Both the position numbers and the translations under genes were made by a program. Positions 36,448-48,748 of a stretch of DNA of 64,000 nucleotides are shown in pieces. The notes under the pieces are model-generated. The model ran no database searches. It was not told the origin of the DNA and worked only from the letters and a program-made list of their open reading frames with translations. The first letter of the stretch is position 1. Each line of letters starts with the position of its first letter. The stretch comes from Polytrichum commune (lineage: Eukaryota; Streptophyta; Polytrichopsida; Polytrichales; Polytrichaceae), in the NCBI GenBank assembly GCA_950295325.1, contig OX485809.1:32316144-32380143 (forward strand), given 5' to 3'.

Positions 36448-38655
36448 TTTGTTGGTTGATCATCATTTGGGGCCAATTGCAATGCGTAGTTGGATTCTAG
36501 AACCTATCTAGAAATATGACTTATAATCCATGTCCAAATGGATTGCTTGAAAGTTAACACATCGGGAGCAAGGCTCTAGAAATCAACTTTGAGAGTGCCC
36601 CTCCTTCATCCAACATAGAAGTCTTGAAACAATACACTTTCTGGAGGACATATTTTTCGCATCAAAATTGACATCGGAATTGCGTTCAAGCACCCCGTAT
36701 TAGTATACTCTAAGCCATTTGAAAGGAATCAATCACAAAAATTTAGGGGGTCAAGATTTAATGTGGTATGGATGAGAGGTGAGTTCGTATGCAAGAATTG
36801 CCTTTTGCCATGTTTTACCGCCTTGGATGAATACTTTCCTCGCATGTAAATTTCTTGTGACACCTACCAATGGGGGAGGATGACAATGTTGATTACATTG
36901 TGAAGAAGTTGTTTTCTATTTAAAGATGTAAAGCCCTATCGAGACGGAATTTTGTAATGGGCGGGACCCTTATACCGCGGGATAAGGCAACTTGTGTTAC
37001 CAACCTCACATCATCAATCTTTCCTATATCTAACAATTCAAATTTCTTAGTAGGTTGTCTGTTAAATAAGGTCCTCGGCCCGTGACCTTCTGCAAATACA
37101 TGCCAAGCCTTGGGTGGGTCATATTTCATAGAATTCATGCCCCTAGGGTCTTACATGTCACAAATTAGTCCTAAATTGAGGTAAGAGATTTCACTATGAA
37201 TTAGTCTAGTGAGGTAGATGTAAATAATTAGCCACAAACGTATAGGGGGTAGGTTTTGTGTAATGAAATCTCTCCCTCACCACTTGAGCTTTGCAGTTTC
37301 TACATAAACTCGTACATTGGGAAAGCAAAATCCCAATAAACTATTTTATATCCTAACATCTTCTATTTTTAAGAAGTTTTGATATTTGAGAATTATGTTC
37401 ACTATTAAACGTAGCCTCAAATGGCATACAAGACCCAAATTTGGTCTTACATGGTCATATTAAAATGAATCAACTCTCAATTCGTAAGGGACTTGCTTTT
37501 TTTGGGGCCTCTACGTCCATGATGGATGAGTTTACATAGACACCATGAAGCTCCAACCCTCATGCATAATTGGTGGATGAAAGTGGGGTTTTATTCTCAT
37601 CCAACTTCATTCGCCATCCCGAACAACCAATTATCACCTCTAGAAATATAATTTGGAATTAGTGCTTTTTATTTAGGCATGGAGGGAATGAGAGGAAATA
37701 TGACCCCCTCATTAACCACTGGATTGAGGACAACATGGGTTCAAATCTACCTCCTCCAATAAGCATTCTTAAGTACTACACCATTTACAACTTTTAATAT
37801 GAGTTGAAAGTTAAAGTGGGTAGAAAATACTAGGGTCCATTGGTTTGGGGTTGTATAAATTTCAAAAAAATAATAATCAAAATGAGTCAAAATACTTATT
37901 GAAGAAATTTATATTTTTGTATAATACTAATATTATATTTTCATTTCACAATAATTTGTGTTCATAAATAACATGGATTCCGTATTCCCATTTATAAACA
38001 TATTCCACGGGCTCAAAAATGACATGGGTCAAGAAAATTTATATTAACCAAAAGATAATGTTACACCAAAACTATAGTAAGCCACATGAGCAAGTTTAAG
38101 GGCATGTTCGCTTGTCATGTAGCAAAGTCAACCATTGAGTAAGCTTATAGTAAGTAACCAAGTAAGTGGAGTGGCCAACTCAAATGGAACTCTACATCCA
38201 TTGGCCTTAATAGCAACCATAAATACGTGGATTCCGCAATTAGGTTTTTTTCATTGCTCAACTACCTCAAACCAAATTTCTCATTGTCCGCTGCCCAAAA
38301 TAATTTTTTTTGTTGCCCACTATGTGAAAAGAGCTTCAATTCTAGTAGCAAATATGTCCACGAAAACACCCAACTATGAACCAAACCTCAAATCTCACAA
38401 AATTTCACCTACATTTGAAGGCACTCACCCAAAATTGCAGGACATTCAACATTCTAGACCTAGTTGCAAGTAGACTCAAGTAATCAAACACGAAAAAACA
38501 CCAACAACCAAGAAATTAGAGTGAAAATTGTTGGATGTTGTCATTTATTTTTTTATAAGAATGAGCAAACGTTGGTTTTTTTCATAAATTTGCCTACCTA
38601 TTGCTAGATTGATTGATATGTAACCCAATATACTAGAAGAATACCATAAATACAT
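36448..38655. other. AT-rich spacer without recognisable genes
   Basis: The minus-strand frame 37138-36920 (72 residues) and the plus-strand frame 38135-38473 match nothing known to me. No strong repeats. Confidence 0.4.
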
Positions 38656-38659
38656 CTAT

Positions 38660-39911
38660 AAATTATAAATACAAGCTACAATCGATGTCAAATGAGTTCT
38701 CACAATAATGGCCATGGCCACCTTCTTGAGCTTCAACACACATCTCTCTCTAAATTTGAGTGTCTTGTGCTTCTTCAACAATTGATTCCTCAACCCCCCC
38801 CCCCCCCCCCATGTAGGGAAAATCACCTCCCTCATCCGAATCACACCTTTCTTCGGATTCTTTGTCTTAATCATTATCACCCATTTCAATTGAATTTCTC
38901 TATGTAAGCAATGAGGAGTGTGTCTAAGCATGAAGAGGAGGAGATTGAGCATGATGAGTAGGAGGTGATTGTGGATTATGAGTAGTTGGGACGTTTGTAT
39001 TGAATGCAACAGGGAGTACTAAATCCAATTCCTACAATTGCTTCTTCAATTTGGCAAATTCTCCATCTCGCTACAAAGTGCAGTAATCACATGCCATAGA
39101 ATCCTCTATGATATCGATGTTGATACCTAAAAGTTGTTGTACGGCAATGTCTTGCAAAATTTTAGCCTATGTTTGAATTGCTCATGCCATCTCCAACAAA
39201 GTTTGAGCTTGCGCACATGCCGTTATCTCTCTAATCCTCCCGTTGGCCAATTCATCCTTAGACTTCCTAGCACCCGGTGGCCAATGAGTTGGTGGTGTGT
39301 TTGGTTGCTTATTTGCAATCTTGCCGTGCGATGTAGCTTCGCAACCTTGCTCTCCATAGCCGAATCCTCTTCTCCACCCAACGCATGCTCAAACCTCTTC
39401 TTCTGAAATGATTTGGGAGTCTTCACCAAATTGTTGTGAAGCTCTGCCCAATGTGGTACCTCCTTCAAAATGCGTCAATAATGCTTAAACTCATAATCAA
39501 ACCTTTTAGGATGTTTTAATTGATACATATGCAACAAATCACGGATTACATCCTTCTCACTCGTCCCACTCACTTTGAGAGCCTTAACATTCACGTAGAT
39601 TCCATGGAACTTGGACATGTCATGCTTGATGCTCCCCCACTTTATCTCCAAGTTTCTTGCCGTTCACTCCGCAATCATTCCAAGATGCTTATTGTTCCAA
39701 AAGAATTATACTCTTACCCAAAAAACACCCTTCATTTGATGGGGTTGAAGCGATTGGATCTTTTGAAATAACTATGTATGATCTCACCAACACTATATTC
39801 TATGTTACCACAAAATTCTTCGCCTTAGATTGCCGCACTACAACTAAAGTTGTTGGTCCCTCCGTTGTTACCCGATTTGCAGCTCTCTCCACGTGCCTAG
39901 TGGGTGCCATG
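38660..39911 (-). pseudogene. Myb/SANT-like (NAM-associated C-terminal type) gene, decayed
   Basis: Read on the minus strand from ATG 39911, the translation resembles the plant proteins often annotated as NAM-associated C-terminal or Myb/SANT-like. The N-terminus has NF, then an in-frame stop where Glu is expected, then NIVLVRSYIVISKDPI. After frame changes it continues with IKWGSIKHDMSKFHGIYV, VSGTSEKDVIRDLLHMY and FDYEFKHY. Here TGA (39477-39475) replaces the usual Trp. It goes on with RILKEVPHWAELHNN and, in another frame, PPGARKSKDELANGRIREIT. At least two stops and two or more frameshifts show that it is dead. Such genes often travel with PIF/Harbinger-type transposons, but I saw no nuclease gene nearby. 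Confidence 0.7.
38794..38810. repeat. Homopolymer C run
   Basis: Seventeen consecutive C residues inside the decayed Myb/SANT-like gene. The exact length may be a sequencing artefact. Confidence 0.9.
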
Positions 39912-40429
39912 TAGGCAACCATATGCCACCTCTGTGTTGTTGGGTGATGAGGTGGTCCAAATCGTGATGATGGGGCATCTAAAGGCAGGCCTGGCAGTTG
40001 GGCAAAATTCCAAGGGCGAACGAGAATAGAGGGTGGGATTAACTAGGGGTCGGGAGATATTGGAGGCGGGGCTTGACTTCCATTAGTGGACCTTTTACTA
40101 ACTTTTAAGGAGCCCCGCTATATCACCTCGGGGTGTGGCCCAAGAGGTGAATGTGGGGCCTCCAAATGGTTGGATTTTGGCTTCATCGCACTAGTGGGTG
40201 CAGGAAAGGCTCTATTCCCGGCACACATCCATTGCATGCAACTTTGTTGCCAACAAGTGAAGATGCTTTAAAAAAATGTAGTTCTTCACCTTCACACATT
40301 ATGTTTTGGTAAAAAATGATGCGAAATGAGAAAATGAGTGCTCGAGATTTGATTGTTGACCAATATTTTCAAAGGGATGACACTTTCATCATGGTAAGAT
40401 ATCATGTGAGGATACAAAGTCTCTACTGC
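39912..40429. other. Spacer, probable old flank of the decayed gene
   Basis: No open frame with homology. Confidence 0.35.
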
Positions 40430-40651
40430 TACACTAAATATGATATTTAGTGTCACTTACTATTTGGATTTAAACATTGCTATATTTTTTCAATCATAAA
40501 TGTGAGTTCCTACCAAGTAAAGATGTTAATGTTCAGTAATGTTTAAACAACCTATTTAACCTTTGTGAGTAAGAAATAAGATCTATAGTATAGAGCTATA
40601 GCATTGTGTGATTCCAAATAGGAAGCGTCACCAAATATACTATGTAATGTA
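40430..40651. mobile_element. ~220 bp MITE, copy a
   Basis: The left end is TACACTAAATATGATATTTA, then GTGTCACTTACTATTTGG. The right end carries the diverged inverse (CCAAATAGGAAGCGTCACC, then ATGTAG). It has the same size and interior motif (ACCAAGTAAAGATGTTAAT) as the copies at 53.7 and 57.4 kb. Confidence 0.75.
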
Positions 40652-43600
40652 GTTTCACCATCACTTTATATGGAAACATGTGTAGGCCAAAGAACATTCA
40701 AGTTGGCCCAAAAGCAAGCCATATAAAAATTACTTTGTGACATCATCAACTTTGTGAAATTTCCGAGCCTTCATTCAATCGCATCCACGAACAATCACTA
40801 TGCACTTGTTTTTCAGGATCGGGTAGCTTGTTGGAAAGTTCTTGAACAGCCAAGCAAAATAGAGCACTCCATTTGCTTCATTTGAGCAAGTAACGAGTAC
40901 CATTTCTAAAAAGCACATTTAAAGTTCAAGGGGTCATCATGTTCAAAATGGCCACATCAATTTCGATGCTTGATAGTGGAGGATATTATTCAAAATGGTG
41001 GGGCCAAACCATATGACAAATGATTCGTTGGATGAAAGTCAAAGAGCTATTTAAAAAACAACTTGTAACCACCCCATTTGAATCTAAAAATAAAACCCTA
41101 AAAGTTGTTAATAGCGTACATGTTCACAATCCCCGATTCCCCATCATTGGGAGATGACTATTTTTGATTTATTGTTACTAATAAATGTGTCTACCTACTA
41201 GCTCCTTATTACATTGGTAATCACGACTAGTGCGTGTGGTACTAATTTATGAAATGCACGCTATTGTCAAGTCTTGAAATTAGTGAGGATTCAAGTTTTT
41301 GCTCAGTGATATTAAGTTCATGAATATATGCTCATATACCATACATTTATATAAAATATAAAATAGTGCATGTTCTAAGGTGTTTGTAGAGTGATAAAAA
41401 CACCTTATCTGCAAACACATGCTTGTTAGCATAATGTTACTCATCCCTATGGTTAAGTTATGTTTTTTATATTTAGCATATGATAAGGGCCTTCAATAGG
41501 CCCTGACACATGAAGCCAAGGCCAGGTGATGGCTGTTGCCGCAGCCGTGACGGACCCTACCAACCCTTTTGTTCCAAGGATGGTCCCCACCCAGGTTGTG
41601 CGGCAAGATTTAGGGCACATGTGAATACTCCAAAGCTGGTGCGGCAGGCACATGGTATAATGCCCGGGTAGTTTTAGGGTGGTTTCAACGTTTTACGGCA
41701 AGGCAAAATATTATGACCTAACGGCCCTAGTATGGGCCGGAGGATAGTTCATCTAGATCTTAGCCATTTTATATTCAACCGGTTTTGCTTTATTCATTAG
41801 AGGTATATTATATAGATTCCTCTAAAATGATAGGTAATTCTTCTATTGTCTCAAACTTCAACCGGTTATTTTTCAAACTCAATTGGTTCATTTCTAAGTA
41901 ACTGCCAATTCTCTTTGAGCTTTGGTGTGGTAATTGGGGGTTCAGGTTTACATTTGAGTGTTCCCAGTTGATATGATTATATATGAATATTTAGTAATGG
42001 TGGTTCATTGAATGGGTTTAGGGTTGAAGGTTTAAAAAATTGGTTTGTGAAAGGGTAAAGGGTTTATATCTTGATGCAGTAATTTGGGTTTAAGGATTAT
42101 GGTTATACGAAGATATTTTTTATAATGACGTTGAAATTTAAAACAATTGGCAATGATTGATTTTGTGGTATTATCTTCTTCTAGTGCCTAGATTGTCTAA
42201 CTATAACTTCAGCGAACTCTATTTATGGGAATGATTCGCTTGAGAACTATACTCAAACTATCCTCAAACTATTAGTATATCTTAACCACACTTCTTGCAA
42301 CCAAAGTAATTTACATCCTATTGTGAGACTACAAGTTGTCTAACATCTAAAAATTGTTATAAATTAGTACTATGATTATAATAACAACCTCGTAGACTTG
42401 GATTGAGGATACATATTTTGTACACATCTCATTCGGATTTAGTAGAATTTAAATCCAAATTTGTCAGATTGATATGATGGAGCCTCCTGCCATAGCTATG
42501 ATGTTAATTTTTTTCTGTATGTATTTCAACAACCTTCAGCCCAAACGCATCTGCTATTCCAAAAGGTCTAGAAAGCGAGGAAGGTCCCTATGATTGAAGA
42601 CTCGTCGTACCTCACGCGTTTACTACCTATAATATTTGCAATGATGGCGCATTTGACCACCAATCCTGGACGCAACTTGTGGAAATAGCTAAGGCAATAC
42701 ATACATTAAGATGTCGTCGAAGGTGATGTTCGGCTTCATAATCTTGCATTTAGATACAAAAAATACAAAGAAACTTATCAAATGAATTATGTTTCATTCC
42801 AATTTTTGGTTTCAGAAATAGAACCAAAGAGTATTTCTAATGCTTTAAGGTTTGGTTTATTATAGGTTGGCGCATGGGTATGTTGCGACCTATATGGCAT
42901 ACCAATGTTGTGTAGGGGTTCTACAGTTCGTAAATATATAGATATAATCATAGATTCTATACATTCAACAATTCCATAAATTCAACATAGGTTTATAATG
43001 CAATTTCTAATCTACGTCCCAAAACATTGGACATAGTTTATATTTTATCTTTTCTTCTTTGAATTTTTCAAGACAATTGTTACATAATTTATTACAACAA
43101 TGAATAATTATACATTTGGGGAGGTCTGCATCTTCACTGTTGAACAATTTCCCAAAAATATGTTTTTAATGTATATTTACAAGGAATAATATACATTGTT
43201 GAATGACGTTGCCGTTTGCGATGAGCAAAATATGAGCATTCAACAAACCCAATTTTATTGAAGGTTAGCTTATATAGGTTGTCATTCTCCAAAAGTCTAT
43301 GACTCACTAATTTGGCACATTCGTGTATGTTATGACTTGATGAGGATGCCATTGTCTATAAAAATTCAAGAATGTAATCAAAATAAAGGAATATACTTTT
43401 TGACAATAAGATGTGTGAAAATTATTTAGAGCTTATAATATGATTATAATATTAAAGTCTAATATAAATATATATTAAACATAAAATTAATTTATCAAAG
43501 TAAAAGAATAACAAATAAAATAAAAATATTTACAAATAAAAATGTGGGTTGAATATAAAGTTAATTAAAATTCACTATTCACTATTATAATTTAATTTAT

Positions 43601-43787
43601 AATCTAAAAATATATAAAAATTACATAAGAGTAGTGTCATTAATATCATACTAAAAAAATGTACATTTGTTTTTAATATTTATATAGTTTTTTTGATTAT
43701 ATTCTCAAAGTCATATTTTTCTAGGTATTGTGATATCCAACTACCTATGTAAAGCCCTAAACCTCCAAAAAATATATATTAGAATTT
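40652..43787. other. Gene-poor AT-rich region
   Basis: A short GC-richer island lies at about 41490-41680, with only chance frames. About 41755-41910 contains another CCGGTT-type repeat fragment (TTCAACCGGTT, then ATAGATTCCTCTAAAATGAT). Nothing else recognised. Confidence 0.45.
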
Positions 43788-44600
43788 TGTTCATAAATTT
43801 TAGAAAAATATAAGCTTATGCAATATTAAATATATTATGAATAATGTGACTAATGCCCTAGCTAGGCATTTGTCATATAAGTCACAACAATCTAAATATT
43901 ACAAAACTCTCACACAATAAGGCTCAATATTCCAAAAACATTTACATACCTCCTGAATTATATAAATATCAATTATACTAGTTTATTAACGCATTAGAGC
44001 CTTATATAAATTTTTATAAATTGTAAGATAAACTTAATCTATGACAACAAAACAAAAAACAAATTGTTTGACGAGGGTCCAATTAACTAAGGTAGTATGT
44101 TGTTTTGATCTTGTGTTAACTATAAAAATATTATGCATGAATTTTAGAAGAAATATATAAGTTTATAAAATATTTAATATATTGTGACTAATGTGATTAA
44201 TACTAAACTAGGGCATTAGTCACATTAATCACAACATACTAAATATTGCCAAAAAAATTCATACAATGGTCAAATTTTCTAAAAAAAATTATACATGATA
44301 CCAAATTATATAAATGCCAAATTGTACAAATTATGCTAAATCACAATCATGTCAATTTTTTAAATAAATATCTAATCTTAAACCCTAACAAGATAAATTA
44401 TCTATAGAATTGTGTTTTTTTGGTGTCATATTTATTATATAAATGGAATGTATCAAATTTGGAATATAATATAATATAATATAATAATTTGTGATTAATG
44501 TGACTAATACCCAACTAGGGTATTAGTCACATTAGTCACAACATCTTAAATATTACATATCTCTCATTATGATACATAATATCACAAGTTTCTAATTTTT
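43788..44600. repeat. Tandem array of three units, each centred on a palindrome
   Basis: Palindromic cores lie at 43846-43885, 44184-44232 and 44491-44539, spaced about 310-340 bp. The clearest reads GTGATTAATGTGACTAATAC, a 9-base centre, then the near-exact reverse complement. Surrounding unit sequence is also shared: TTTAGAA-AAATATAAG before, and ACAACAT-TAAATATT after each core. Confidence 0.75.
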
Positions 44601-44924
44601 TTCAATAGCTACATTTGAATCTATTCAAGATTTGGAATAAATAAACAATGTCTAACATTGTTGGAATTGTATACAATAATCGAAAAAAAAGAAGCCAACA
44701 GAAAATTCAAATTATAAGATGCACAACCTTCAATATCACTCTAGAAATGACTCACATTCTTTTAAGGCAATATATTCACAAACCTTTTAAATAAAAAGAG
44801 AGTAAGTAAATACATGAGAATAATAAAGCATATGCGCTCTAATTTTTTACATATAATTCAAGTTCATCTAAGCATAAAATCCAAGCTAAAAAAAACACAA
44901 AAATTTGATCGGCTCCAATATAAA

Positions 44925-45907
44925 TTAAGATAGAGTATTGCCTTTAGCTAAAATAGCAACAAACATTGCAGCAGTAAGCTCTTGTGAAGCAATTGCCTCA
45001 CGTTGAGCCTTGACCTCAAGCTGTGTAATCTTGAACAAAATATCATTGTTACATTTGTCAATTATTTTGTTAGAAGCAATTAGAAATGTTGTCATTTCCT
45101 TGGAAGTTGTTTCTTTGAACCCTTCAACACAGGTAGATCCTTCAGCAAAGTTGGCGATAGCATTTGCAAAATATACAATGTCTGTCAAGGATCTCTTCCG
45201 TGCATTGGGCTTGCATGATTCTCCAAGTTTCTTGCAATAAGCAGTACAAGGAGAGTTGCTGGCAAATACTGAATCCTTTTCAACAACAGTCCCTTAGAAA
45301 CCTGGAGCAGTTGCACGTGGCGGAAAAATGTCGCTCACATTACCATCATCCTCGTCTAATGGTATTGGTGGAGAGTTTGGAAGATGATCTGATTGCGTCT
45401 CCAACACCCGACCATTGACAACCTCCCAAATCGATCGACCTTGATCGGTACCACCTTTTAATCCATCTATTTTTACAGAACCACCCATAATATTCTACAT
45501 ACAATAAAATCGCGGCGACGTAGATCTAATACCGCTTGTCTAGTCTTTTGACAAAGTTTTTTGCCTTCGGTATTCAACTTTCAACTTCTCATTTTAACCT
45601 TAATGTGGGCCTCCAACTTCTTAAGTTCATTAGGCATCTGTCGCTTGTGCTCCTTGCGAATATGAGTCCAATGATTATTTGCCAAAGATCCTTGATTGCA
45701 GTGATACCATTCCTCCTCGTATAAGTCAATAATGTTGGCGATGGCTGCATCCGACCATCTGCCCCCAACTGGTATATTTGTAGGTGTTGGAGCAACCCTT
45801 TTCTTTCCCTTCGATTTTGAAGCCACAACCGGTTGAGAAATATTTGATGGCGGGGCTCCAAAAACGATCATTAGGAAGGAAGTTCCTCCAATAGAGGTTG
45901 GACTCAC
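44925..45907 (-). pseudogene. Trihelix/Myb-SANT-like gene, probably decayed
   Basis: The minus-strand frame from ATG 45907 has a basic Pro/Lys leader. It then has a Myb/SANT-like domain: GRWSDAAIANIIDLYEEEWY, NHWTHIRKEHKRQMPNE and LKKLEAHIKVKM. A stop ends that frame, but the domain continues one frame over with KLKVEYRRQKTLSKD, indicating a frameshift near 45590. Further minus-strand pieces (45488-45294, and 45188-44925 with a helical Ala/Glu-rich end) are probably the C-terminal part in other frames. It may instead contain introns I could not place. It resembles the accessory DNA-binding proteins of plant transposons, or a host trihelix gene. Confidence 0.5.
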
Positions 45908-46638
45908 ATTTGTAAAATTATTACGTCCTTCATGTGACCCTAATGTTTGAATGTTCTCTCACTCATTGTGGCCACCTCTGCTACAAATCCAACGCACTTT
46001 CCTGCACAAAAAACCAACTAACTGTAACCAATAATTAATAAAATTGCTAAAACCCTAAACCTCACAACCGTACTGCTAACGGGTTGCAAAAATGCGTTGG
46101 TCGCATTTTGTGTCTGTTGCCCTGTCTTTATGCGGCAGTAAAAAAATTATGTAGAGGTAAAAAGGGCGGTGGTATTCTCAACGCTAGGGTAAATTCTATG
46201 GTTTAGGCGTTGCCATGGCGGCAGCAGTCGCCTGGGCGGTGCAGGCTATCGCCTTGTGCCCAACAACCATGGGCCTGGCAGCAGGCACAGCTCGGGCGGC
46301 CCCTATAGCTGTAGTGGGGCCTAAAGAGTTTGTTTTCCTCACCATGTGTCATGACCTAATGTCTTACCTTTATGGAAAGAAACTAACACATGTATGAATA
46401 GTATGAATATTATGAAAGGTGTTGGTATTTTAAATTGACAATGTTGTGTTTAATAGTATCTTCAGTAAATAGTGTTGAGATGAACTATGTTTCTTAGATT
46501 TTTTTTGGGTGATGCTACTTTCATAGCGTAAAAATATTGAATACCACCTTCACCAATTTCCCACACACACTGTTAGCCCTCCCTTACAAATTGGGATAAT
46601 TAGTCTAGTCCAACTTTCATGAGAATGTGACTACCTCC
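45908..46638. other. Spacer with a short GC-rich island
   Basis: 46200-46340 is GC-rich (GGCGGCAGCAG and GGCCTGGCAGCAGG), but its open frames match nothing. Confidence 0.4.
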
Positions 46639-47118
46639 TACACTGTTTATGGTATTTAGTGTCACATGCATAATAGTGTCACTTACACTACTTTGAGATG
46701 TATGCTAGGTTACACTAATGATCAACAAGTTCATCATTAGTGTCACCTCGCGACACTTGGTGTTCAAGTGTGCTTACTAATATCTTGACATGAGTATGTT
46801 CAGAAGTGTTGTGAGGTGTATGTATATATTATGCAAAGGTCTATAAGTTGACTAACGTGTACAAAAATGACACTTGGCATTAGTATACTCAATGATATTT
46901 TCCCCATGCATACTAAAACGCAAAACTATCATCTCAAATATCCCACTATGCTACGCTAAATGTCATAATGTAAAGAAATATTCACTCAAAAGAGTTGTTG
47001 ATGTTAACGAATAACACCATATTAATAATTATCGGACATGACACTTTGAGATTTGTAGGCATCTAGTTTAAGCCCTTTGCAAATAGTGTACATGACACTA
47101 AATACCATAAATGGTGTA
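46639..47118. mobile_element. 480 bp MITE of the TTTAGTGTCAC family
   Basis: Terminal inverted repeats of about 28 bp: TACACTGTTTATGGTATTTA then GTGTCAC on the left, and the inverse TACACCATTTATGGTATTTA then GTGTCAT from the right. It is about twice the size of the other family members, and the internal sequence is not coding. Confidence 0.82.
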
Positions 47119-48336
47119 GTCCAACAACACCACCCTCGTGCCAGTCCAATGTCGTTGATTGCGTGGTCGACCGCTTTTCATCTATCTACACATCATTTTC
47201 TCCATCCATAGATAATGCGACCATTCTATGGAGGGCTTTTCAAACTCTACGTCTTCATAGCTATTTGTTTAACATATCCCTTAACTTGTTGAAGGCGTTT
47301 GATGTATGTATAATGTACAATTCTCGGTCCCCACACAAGCCAAATTATAAAGTGGATTGTACTCTACCATTACATGCCCAATCGTCATGTAGATTACAAT
47401 GTAATGGGTTGTGGACGCGGTAAAAAAGAATTGTGGTGACCCAATTTGGGTTGCATAATCGTTAAGTATAAAGAAAACAAAAAAAAAGAGAAAAGACATT
47501 TGTGTGTTTCCATATACATGAATTTGAGTCCATTGGCTCTATTATGAACAAGAGTTCCCTTGTTTCAACAGTAAGTTTTAATGTCTATCATTTTGGGGGT
47601 TGACGAATTTTCATAGTTGACCCTTACGTGGGCGGTTGTGTCAATTTATGCTTCTTGTCTAGTTTTCTTTTGTTGAGGACTATGTATGCGAGGTATTTTA
47701 TGGCAACATGGTGGATGTTTTTCAAAAATTTTAAATATATGTTATGGGGGTACATGTAAGTTTGCTAGTAGTTCAATGCTTTTTGAATGGATGGAGCCAC
47801 AAATTTCTACAGTGATGATTATGAGTGGGTTTGTTTTGTAGCCTTGATCCTTAATTACAATTACGAGGGGGGTTTAAAATTGTCATGTTTAGTTTGAATA
47901 GCTTGGTCACAAATCTATCACATGGGAATGTGAGTTCTATTATGTGGACCACAAGGTTACGGGTTTAATAGAACGGGTTGGTTTGTTCTTATAATGCACC
48001 TTCAACATACATTATATTTGGGCGCAATCTTGCGAGGTTGGTGCATCTTGTTGTTTGGAATGTGCATGGTGAGAACCATTGTGAGATGGTGTTATCTTGG
48101 GGGTGTCTTCTTTGTTGCCGGCATTTGTAAGTGTATATGTATTGTGTTTGCACATAATTTGAGTAGGTTGGCGAGTTGTTGGGTGGCAACATTGTGTCTT
48201 GCTATTACAAGGCCTTTAAGGAACTTATGGTCACATAGTGGCAATAGGTGTAGTCATATGTCTTTGGCATACTGTGCAATTGGGGTTAGGGAATTTTTGG
48301 GGCCAAAATAGTTATTTCATGTGGTTTTCCATATAT
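47119..48336. other. Spacer; G+T-rich plus strand from about 47640
   Basis: No recognised gene. From about 47640 to 49980 (apart from the inserted MITE) the plus strand is poor in C and A relative to G and T. This gives long chance frames such as 47994-48311. Confidence 0.4.
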
Positions 48337-48748
48337 TAGAGTTAGTCATAAAGTAAAATGTTTGAAATCATGGGTTTAGTCCCAAACGTTAAGTTATGAG
48401 AGTTAACACAAAGTCACCCAAGTTTTCTTGATGCTTAATTTGTCATCCACAAGGAGTGGTATGAAGGCTATTAAAAACTGGCTTTCTAGCTTGTCCTACC
48501 AGGACGGGTGGGCCAAGCTAGCCTTGCATAAGCTGATATGGGATTTAGGACAACGGGCCCCATGTGCATACCCTATTTTATATCTTAAAATTCTCTCAAA
48601 GTTTGAGAGGTGGAAAGAGGAGGCTTGAAAATTTGCACCCAACTTTCAAAATGGGCTCCAAAACGCGACGCGACAACTAGCTCTTAATATAAAGTTTTCT
48701 CAAAGAAGGATCAAACCCACGATTTGAGGGACTTTACAAATAACTCTA
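48337..48748 (-). mobile_element. ~0.4 kb long-TIR MITE, copy 2 (inverted)
   Basis: It aligns in reverse with 55739-56177 and 36052-36447. The left end is TAGAGTTAGTCATAAAGTAA and the right end CTTTACAAATAACTCTA. Internal shared blocks are GGGTGGGCCAAGC and CATGGGTTTAGTCCCAAAC. Confidence 0.78.

Noticed and set aside
47994-48311. 105-residue plus-strand frame with many Cys and hydrophobic residues
   Set aside because: A product of the G+T-rich strand bias; no membrane protein family resemblance.
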